Shown here: piece after piece, positions 7,342-12,767 of the stretch
How the letters are laid out: each line of letters opens with the position of its first letter
Position numbering within the stretch: the first letter of the stretch is position 1
NCBI GenBank assembly: GCA_902826155.1
Contig: CADEDU010000060.1
Location: 1 to 12,767, forward strand
Source: an uncultured beta proteobacterium
Lineage (GTDB): Bacteria > Pseudomonadota > Gammaproteobacteria > Burkholderiales > SG8-39
DNA length: 12,767 nucleotides
Reading direction: 5' to 3'
Made by a program: the position numbers and the translations under genes
The notes under the pieces: generated by a model
Told to the model about the DNA's origin: nothing
The model's input: the letters and a program-made list of their open reading frames with translations, nothing else
Database searches by the model: none

Positions 7342-8087
7342 CGGACGGGGCTGTGCGGGTTGTCTTGGCGAGAGTCTGGAGAGGCGGTGCCTTCGGCGGG
7401 AGCACTCGCACCATCGGATGCCGGGGTCGCGCCTTCGGCTGCAGCGATCGAGGCCCCGGCGGCGTTCTGCCCTTGCTCCGATTGCTGAGCGAGGCCATCG
7501 TCGCTGCGCGCGGCAGTCGATGCCACATTTGCGTTGCCCTCATCGGGATCGACCGATGGCTCCGTCTTACTTTGCTCGCTCGCCAGATGGTCGAACACCG
7601 ACAGGCGGTGAAACGCCGCGAGCGAACTGGCCACTGCGGCCGGCATCGGCTCGAACTTGTTGTAGTCGTCGATGTAGACGTCGAGCCCGTCCATCTGATT
7701 GAAGTGCGGATCGGCGAACAGCTTCTTGAGCGCCGCACGTCTGGTGTCTTCGCCCACTTCGGGCTTGAGGAATTCACCGTACTCCGAGTCGAGTCCGCGC
7801 AGCGAGTCGATCGAAGGCAGCGCCTCGGAGGTGCCCTGCTGGTTGTCGGCCCGATCGTTCGCGCGTGCCGTGGCACCGGCTTCGGCAGACCGGTTGCTGA
7901 CGTCAGATCGTTCTGGAGCCTCGGCATGCGGCGCCATGGCCGACGGGGCGGCAGGCGTGACGCCCGCCAGCGGCGCATCGGTACGGTCCGTCGGCCCCGG
8001 CTGTTCGCGCGCCTGTGTCTTGCGGCGCGACCATCGGCTCAGGAAGTGCTCGTCGTCGCGCTGGTTGTCGCGTGGATCGTCGTGCAT
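7338..8087 (-). CDS. DUF3306 family protein
   Basis: A 249-residue soluble protein of unknown function. The N-terminus has a conserved-looking FLSRWSRRK (residues 15-23). A low-complexity Ala/Pro/Asp-rich linker follows. The family core runs over about residues 90-147, with LPSIDSLRGLDSEYGEFL, RRAALKKLF and MDGLDVYIDDYN as key stretches. The C-terminal 90 residues are again Ala/Glu/Ser-rich and probably disordered. There is no signal peptide, cysteine cluster or membrane helix. DUF3306 genes recur beside DUF3305, polyferredoxin and FDH genes, so a role in FDH assembly or electron supply is a contextual inference. The ATG follows the DUF3305 stop with no gap, and its own stop overlaps the polyferredoxin start by four bases, indicating translational coupling. 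Confidence 0.87.
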   Translation of the reverse strand: MHDDPRDNQRDDEHFLSRWSRRKTQAREQPGPTDRTDAPLAGVTPAAPSAMAPHAEAPERSDVSNRSAEAGATARANDRADNQQGTSEALPSIDSLRGLDSEYGEFLKPEVGEDTRRAALKKLFADPHFNQMDGLDVYIDDYNKFEPMPAAVASSLAAFHRLSVFDHLASEQSKTEPSVDPDEGNANVASTAARSDDGLAQQSEQGQNAAGASIAAAEGATPASDGASAPAEGTASPDSRQDNPHSPVR

Positions 8088-8612
8088 CTAAATCCCGTCG
8101 CGCCGCGCGCCCTTGAACGAAGGCGGACGGATGCGCCGCTTCTTGCCCTCTGGCCGATAGAACTGATCGACGAACGCGGCGAGCCAACCCTGCATCTCCT
8201 CGGGCAGCGGCACGCCGTCGACCTGCGCGCCACCGTCCATCATGCGGGCGGCTTCGTTGTAGCTGAGCGTCACGCTGCGTGGCACGCCCACACCGTCGAC
8301 CAGCTCCCAATTGACGAACGCAAACGGCTTGGTCGCGGTGAGGTTTAGGTAGTAACCCTCGGCCTCGTCGCGAAACAGCTCGACCACGAAGCCCGGATGC
8401 AACCACTGCGACTGCGCGGCGTCTGCATGCGTCTGGCGCGGCGCGCTGGCACTGCCATCGTCCGGAACGATCGCCACCGGCTCCCAACGCTCGGACTGCC
8501 AGCGATTCGCGAGCGTGGTGCGCTCCATCACCACCGCGACGCGCACCGGCGCGCGCTCGGCGGCGGACGTGGCGTCGGTGTGTGGCTCAAGGTGAAAGTC
8601 GTTCTGGTTCAT
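8088..8612 (-). CDS. DUF3305 family protein
   Basis: A 174-residue soluble protein of unknown function. The first 20 residues are a variable tail. The domain begins at [24 protein letters not shown] (residues 23-46), continues through [22 protein letters not shown] (70-91) and VNWELVDG (100-107), and ends with a basic segment, [18 protein letters not shown]. There is no signal peptide, membrane helix or metal motif. It is probably the first gene of the leftward accessory cluster and is followed without a gap by the DUF3306 gene. I chose ATG 8612; a GTG at 8651 would add 13 residues, and neither has a clear Shine-Dalgarno. If the minus-strand TATAGC just upstream were a -10, the mRNA would start almost at this ATG. 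Linkage to FDH function is by gene neighbourhood only. Confidence 0.85.
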   Translation of the reverse strand: MNQNDFHLEPHTDATSAAERAPVRVAVVMERTTLANRWQSERWEPVAIVPDDGSASAPRQTHADAAQSQWLHPGFVVELFRDEAEGYYLNLTATKPFAFVNWELVDGVGVPRSVTLSYNEAARMMDGGAQVDGVPLPEEMQGWLAAFVDQFYRPEGKKRRIRPPSFKGARRDGI

Positions 8613-8617
8613 GGCGT

Positions 8618-8626
8618 TGCTATACT
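8618..8626 (+). promoter_or_regulatory. Extended -10 promoter candidate for moaA, overlapping a reverse -10-like box
   Basis: TGCTATACT fits the extended -10 pattern TGnTATAAT with one mismatch, although no good -35 stands at 16-18 nt. Transcription would start near 8633 and give moaA a leader of about 205 nt. On the opposite strand the same bases read AGTATAGCA, with TATAGC as a possible weak -10 for the leftward DUF3305 cluster. The divergent promoters may therefore share this core. Confidence 0.4.
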
Positions 8627-8685
8627 CGCACGGTTGATCGTCGCGGGCCACTCGTTGCGGGCGTTCAGGCCGGTACCCCTGTTGT

Positions 8686-8790
8686 CTGCATGCCCAAGCA
8701 TGCCTGCAGCGCGACCCCGATCAAGACAGATCAAGACAATTCCATTTCGCAGGCGCCCGACTCCCACGCGCGCCGCAACCCAGGGCGCAA
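8686..8790 (+). promoter_or_regulatory. Structured moaA leader with hairpins and a tandem repeat
   Basis: The stretch between the divergent genes holds GCATGC-CCAA-GCATGC near 8688-8703, a perfect tandem duplication of the 10-mer GATCAAGACA (8719-8738), and arms GCGCCC (8753-8758) and GGGCGC (8783-8788). Some moaA genes, as in E. coli, carry a molybdenum-cofactor-sensing leader RNA. The position fits, but I cannot match its conserved core by eye, so riboswitch identity is not claimed. Confidence 0.25.
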
Positions 8791-8837
8791 GTCCGAATTC
8801 CTGTTGGATCAACCGGATCACCGGCATCAACCGCATC

Positions 8838-9939
<1,102 letters not shown>

Positions 9940-9944
<5 letters not shown>

Positions 9945-9986
9945 TACGTCGTCGATGCGCGTTGCTCTCGTCGCCGACGTACTAAC
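9940..9986 (+). repeat. 12-bp inverted repeat overlapping the moaA stop codon
   Basis: GTTAGTACGTCG (9940-9951) and CGACGTACTAAC (9975-9986) are perfect reverse complements separated by 23 nt. The left arm contains the moaA TAG stop. It would fold in the mRNA just as ribosomes terminate. Confidence 0.75.
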
Positions 9987-9987
9987 T

Positions 9988-10027
9988 GTCCGCGTTCGAG
10001 CGTCAAGGGGTGACGCTCAACGCGGAC
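9988..10027 (+). terminator. Very strong stem-loop downstream of moaA
   Basis: The left arm GTCCGCGTTCGAGCGTCA (9988-10005) and right arm TGACGCTCAACGCGGAC (10011-10027) make a 17-bp stem with a single bulged C and a 5-nt AGGGG loop. It starts one base after the preceding inverted repeat. There is no T-run after it, so it may be a bidirectional or Rho-assisted terminator, or an mRNA-stabilising element. If it terminates, fdhD needs its own promoter; I see no convincing one in 10028-10198. Confidence 0.5.
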
Positions 10028-10113
10028 GAGCGGTGGTGCTATTGCTAGCGCACGCACCTACCGTCCTCGCGGCGCAGTGCGGTGGGGCCCTTGCAAGCGG
10101 TGGCGGATCAATC

Positions 10114-10152
10114 CCTTCCCCCGTCGGCGGGGGAAGGTTGGGATGGGGGCAA
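10114..10152 (+). repeat. REP-like GC-rich intergenic hairpin before fdhD
   Basis: CCTTCCCCCG (10114-10123) and CGGGGGAAGG (10128-10137) form a perfect 10-bp stem with a TCGG loop, followed by TTGGGATGGGGGC. This is the form of the dispersed intergenic repeats common in GC-rich Proteobacteria. Translated in the fdhD frame it gives the tell-tale PPSAGEGWDGG, showing that the in-frame extension above the fdhD start is not protein. Copy number in this genome cannot be seen here. Confidence 0.65.
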
Positions 10153-10198
10153 AGACGAAGCGCACCAAGCCAGCGATTCTTATCGAAACCACATCGCA

Positions 10199-11050
10199 AT
10201 GAACAGCAAGCACCTCACGCCCAAGCTTTCCAGCGCCTCGCGACCCCTCACCTTCGAGGTCGAAGCCTTGAACGAGAACGGCGAGGTCCACACCACCGCC
10301 ATCGCCGGCGAACATCCGCTCACGATCTATATCGACAAGCGCGAAGTGGTCACGTTGATGACCTTGGGCCAGGCCCCCGAAGCGCTTACCATCGGCTATC
10401 TGCGCAATCAGCGCTTGGTAAGTGCGCTCGACGAGATCGCCGCGGTGCAGGTCGACTGGGAGACGAACGCCGTCGCCGTCACCACCCGCAAGGGCGTGAA
10501 GGGACTGCGTGAGCGCATGAAGAAGCGCACCGTCACCACCGGCTGCGGACAAGGCACGGTGTTCGGCGATCTGATGGACGAGATCGATTCCATCAAGCTG
10601 CGCGACGACATCACGCTGAATGAGGAAGCGCTCTACGCGCTGCTCGACGCCGTGCGCAAGCACGAGACGATCTACAAGGCGGCAGGCGCGGTGCACGGCT
10701 GCGCGCTTGCCACCAACGAGGGCAGCGCGAGCCGGATCATGACGTTCGTCGAAGACGTCGGCCGGCACAACGCGGTCGATGCCATCGCCGGCCGGATGTG
10801 GCTCGAAGACTGGCCCGGTGACGACAAGATCTTCTACACCACCGGCCGGCTCACTTCCGAGATGGTGATCAAGGCGGCGCAGATGGCGATTCCGTTCCTG
10901 GTCTCGCGCTCCGGGCTCACGCAGATGGGCTGGGAGATCGCCAATCGCATCGGCGTCACCATGATCGGCCGCGCGGTCAATCGGCACTATTTGCTGTTCA
11001 CCGGCAAGCAGCGGTTCGTGAAGACGCGAATGCCCACGGCGATTGCGTGA
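10199..11050 (+). CDS. fdhD: Formate dehydrogenase sulfurtransferase/accessory protein FdhD
   Basis: A 283-residue cytoplasmic protein. FdhD carries sulfur from a cysteine desulfurase to the bis-MGD cofactor of FDH, which is needed for activity whether the Mo ligand is Cys or Sec. Family marks are EHPLTIYI (38-45), the sulfur-carrier motif TTGCGQG (113-119), GAVHGCAL, EDVGRHNAVDAI and TTGRLTSEMV. The carrier motif is unusual. E. coli has CGVC, whereas here only Cys116 is present and the fourth position is Gly119. This seems to be a subfamily trait rather than a defect, since the rest is intact, but I cannot verify that. I chose ATG 10199; an in-frame GTG at 10082 would force translation through a REP-like hairpin. 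No clear Shine-Dalgarno is seen. It sits between moaA and mobA and opposite the FDH genes. Confidence 0.95.
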   Translation: MNSKHLTPKLSSASRPLTFEVEALNENGEVHTTAIAGEHPLTIYIDKREVVTLMTLGQAPEALTIGYLRNQRLVSALDEIAAVQVDWETNAVAVTTRKGVKGLRERMKKRTVTTGCGQGTVFGDLMDEIDSIKLRDDITLNEEALYALLDAVRKHETIYKAAGAVHGCALATNEGSASRIMTFVEDVGRHNAVDAIAGRMWLEDWPGDDKIFYTTGRLTSEMVIKAAQMAIPFLVSRSGLTQMGWEIANRIGVTMIGRAVNRHYLLFTGKQRFVKTRMPTAIA

Positions 11051-11230
11051 ATCTTCGATCCGCAGTTTGCAGCTCTCGAAAGACGAACTCGACCGGGTGA
11101 TGCCTGACGCCAATGTCTACAACCGCGGCCAGCAAAGCGAGCGGTGATGGGACAACGGGCCGGGCGGCACCAGCCTCCGCCTCCAACCGTGAGGCCAACG
11201 CCTACAACCTCACGATCAAGAATTGACTCC
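11051..11230 (+). other. fdhD-mobA spacer with an imperfect direct repeat
   Basis: This 180-nt gap has no convincing gene, promoter or terminator. It contains two 19-mers, GACGCCAATGTCTACAACC (11106-11124) and GAGGCCAACGCCTACAACC (11191-11209), which match at 16 of 19 positions. A 37-codon ORF at 11113-11226 has no recognisable product and no ribosome site. Confidence 0.5.
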
Positions 11231-11836
11231 ATGACCACCCCGCCCGCTCCAACTCCGATCACCGGCCTCATCCTCGCCGGCGGCCAGGGACGGCGCATGG
11301 GCAATGTCGACAAGGGGCTGCAGCCGCTGCGCGGTCGGGCGATGATCGAATGGGTGATCGAGCGGTTGCGCCCGCAGGTGGCCGACATCGTCATCAACGC
11401 CAATCAGAATCGCGCGGCGTACGAGCAGTTCGGTCATCCGGTGATCGCCGATCAGGTCGGCGGATTCGCCGGGCCGCTGGCCGGATTGCACGCCGGTCTG
11501 TCGGTGGCGAGCACGCCGCTATTGGTGACAGTCCCGTGCGACTCGCCGTTCCTGCCGCACGATCTGGTCGCGCGCCTGGCGGGCGCACGCGAGCACGCCA
11601 GCGCCGACCTGGCCGTGGCCAAGACCTTCGATCAACCGCATCCGGTGTTCTCGCTGGTACGCTGCGCGGTGCTGCCGCATCTGAGTGCGTTCCTCGAATC
11701 CGGCGGCCGCAAGATCGATACCTGGTACGCCACGCTGAAGGTCGTCGAGGTGCAGTTCGACGATGAGGCCGACGCGTTCTCCAACATCAATACCCGCGAC
11801 GAGCTGACCGCATTCGAACAACGCGAACGACGATGA
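11231..11836 (+). CDS. mobA: Molybdenum cofactor guanylyltransferase
   Basis: A 201-residue cytoplasmic nucleotidyltransferase that joins GMP from GTP to Mo-molybdopterin, giving the MGD form that FDH-type enzymes require. The GTP-binding loop LILAGGQGRRMG is at residues 13-24, and Lys28 lies in the DKGL motif (27-30). The usual second Gly of RMGG is Asn25, a mild substitution. GPLAGL is at 81-86, the metal-binding aspartate Asp104 lies in VPCDSPFLP, and the C-terminal NINTRDEL at 186-193 is typical. Length is normal (E. coli MobA is about 194). The start ATG 11231 begins MTTPPAPTPITGLILAGG; the in-frame extension upstream to 11144 is Arg/Pro-rich and unlike the family. There is no strong Shine-Dalgarno. 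Its stop overlaps the moeA start (ATGA), so the two are translated in tandem. Confidence 0.96.
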   Translation: MTTPPAPTPITGLILAGGQGRRMGNVDKGLQPLRGRAMIEWVIERLRPQVADIVINANQNRAAYEQFGHPVIADQVGGFAGPLAGLHAGLSVASTPLLVTVPCDSPFLPHDLVARLAGAREHASADLAVAKTFDQPHPVFSLVRCAVLPHLSAFLESGGRKIDTWYATLKVVEVQFDDEADAFSNINTRDELTAFEQRERR

Positions 11837-12767
11837 GCACGCTCGAACAAGTCATCGCCAGCTGCCTGTCCGACTACGATCCGAACGCCGTGCCGGTCGA
11901 GCACGCGAAGAAGATCATTCGCGGTTTCCTCCACCCGGTGACCGCGAGCGAACGCGTCGCGGTGCGATCGTCGCTCGGCCGCGTGCTCGCACAGGACGTG
12001 GTCTCCACCATCAACGTGCCCGCACACGACAACTCCGCGATGGACGGCTACGCAGTGCGCGGCACCGACTTGAGCGCGAACGCCGAAGTGCGCCTCCGAC
12101 GCATCGGCGAGGCGTTCGCCGGGCGCGCGTTCACCGGCGGCGGGATCGGCCCGGGCGAGTGCGTGCGCGTGATGACCGGCGCGGTGATGCCAAAAGGCGC
12201 CGACACGGTGGTCGTGCAGGAGATCGTGCGCGAAGACAACGGCGTCGTCATGATTCCGCCGGGCCAGAAAGCGGGCGAGAACATGCGCTTCGCCGGCGAA
12301 GATCTCGGCATCGGCAAGGTCGCCATCCCCGCAGGCAGGCTGGTGCGCCCGCAGGAACTGGGGCTGATCGCCTCGCTCGGGATCGGCGAGGTCGAGGTCA
12401 AGCGCCGGCTGCGCGTTGCGTTCTTCTCCACCGGCGACGAGTTGGCCTCGGTCGGGCAGCCGCTCAGCGATGGCCAGGTGTACGACTCCAATCGCTACAC
12501 GCTGTTCGGCATGCTCACACGCCTGGGCGTGGACGTGATCGACCTGGGCGTGGTGAAGGATGATCCGGCCAGCTTGGAGCGCGCGCTCGTCACCGCAGCC
12601 GCCAACGCGGATGCGGTCATCACCTCGGGCGGCGTCTCGGTGGGTGAAGCCGATTTCATCCGCTCGTTGCTGGCGAAATTGGGTGAAGTCGCGTTCTGGA
12701 AGATCGGCATGCGCCCGGGCCGACCGATGGCCTTCGGTCGCATCGGTAATGGCGATTCCGCGGCACG
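11833..12767 (+). CDS. moeA: Molybdopterin molybdenumtransferase, N-terminal part
   Basis: Partial gene: 311 codons plus two bases before the right edge (the family is about 400-430 residues). MoeA inserts molybdate into adenylylated molybdopterin to form the molybdenum cofactor. Visible marks are PAHDNSAMDGYAV at residues 63-75, MTGAVMPKGADTVVVQE (114-130), FSTGDEL (198-204), YDSNRY (217-222), and TSGGVSVGEADF (264-275). The segment MRPGRPMAFG (293-302) matches the conserved MKPGKP loop with Arg for both Lys. The start ATG 11833 overlaps the mobA TGA, giving ATGA coupling, and the resulting N-terminus (LEQVIASCLSDYDP) looks normal. It completes the set of cofactor genes needed for the divergent FDH. 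Confidence 0.97.
   Translation, partial: MSTLEQVIASCLSDYDPNAVPVEHAKKIIRGFLHPVTASERVAVRSSLGRVLAQDVVSTINVPAHDNSAMDGYAVRGTDLSANAEVRLRRIGEAFAGRAFTGGGIGPGECVRVMTGAVMPKGADTVVVQEIVREDNGVVMIPPGQKAGENMRFAGEDLGIGKVAIPAGRLVRPQELGLIASLGIGEVEVKRRLRVAFFSTGDELASVGQPLSDGQVYDSNRYTLFGMLTRLGVDVIDLGVVKDDPASLERALVTAAANADAVITSGGVSVGEADFIRSLLAKLGEVAFWKIGMRPGRPMAFGRIGNGDSAA

Noticed and set aside
8719..8738. Two copies of GATCAAGACA considered as the start of a CRISPR or minisatellite array
   Set aside because: There are only two adjacent copies with no spacers; a simple tandem duplication explains it.
8397..8837. In-frame upstream extension of moaA by 147 codons
   Set aside because: It runs through the divergent DUF3305 gene, is unlike MoaA N-termini, and is not needed for normal length.
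11113..11226. A 37-codon ORF between fdhD and mobA
   Set aside because: It has no ribosome site and a Ser/Ala/Thr-rich product resembling nothing known to me; short open frames are expected by chance at this GC content.
11144..11230. In-frame 29-codon extension of mobA
   Set aside because: The added sequence is Arg/Pro/Thr-rich and the MobA family starts close to the GTP-binding loop, as it does from ATG 11231.

Overview
The window (about 12.8 kb, GC-rich) reads as chromosomal DNA of a betaproteobacterium, probably Burkholderiales or Rhodocyclales. The basis is family resemblance: a cysteine-type, Tat-exported formate dehydrogenase (FDH) preceded by a small 'FDH-region Tat target' gene, linked DUF3305/DUF3306/polyferredoxin/TorD-like genes, and a MoaA ending in the usual Gly-Gly. 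No genus can be named from sequence alone. No rRNA, tRNA, IS element, phage gene or CRISPR array is visible.

The layout is divergent around about 8.6-8.84 kb. Leftward (minus strand) run, in transcription order, a DUF3305 protein, a DUF3306 protein, a 699-aa polyferredoxin and a TorD-family chaperone; these four are packed with 0-9 nt gaps or overlaps. Then come a ~110-nt gap, an 883-aa membrane protein with a split alpha/beta-hydrolase domain, a ~270-nt regulatory gap, a 65-aa Tat-signal protein and the N-terminal 422 residues of the FDH catalytic subunit, cut by the left edge. The iron-sulfur and membrane subunits probably lie further left. Rightward (plus strand) run moaA, fdhD, mobA and moeA, the last cut by the right edge. 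mobA and moeA overlap by ATGA.

The two halves fit together. moaA and moeA act early and mid-way in molybdopterin synthesis and molybdenum insertion, and mobA adds GMP to make the bis-MGD form used by FDH. fdhD delivers the sulfur ligand to that cofactor. The TorD-like chaperone probably holds the apo-FDH until it is loaded and ready for Tat export. The DUF3305/DUF3306/polyferredoxin genes are a recurrent but functionally unexplained companion set. Their products look soluble, and the polyferredoxin could carry electrons to or from a redox partner.

The least explained items are the membrane-embedded serine-hydrolase-like protein between the accessory and structural FDH genes, and the polyferredoxin with its non-standard cysteine spacings and a central region vaguely like HdrA/FlpD. 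Other items are an FdhD with only one cysteine in its sulfur-transfer motif, two strong tandem hairpins straddling and following the moaA stop codon, and the repeat-rich region upstream of the FDH genes.
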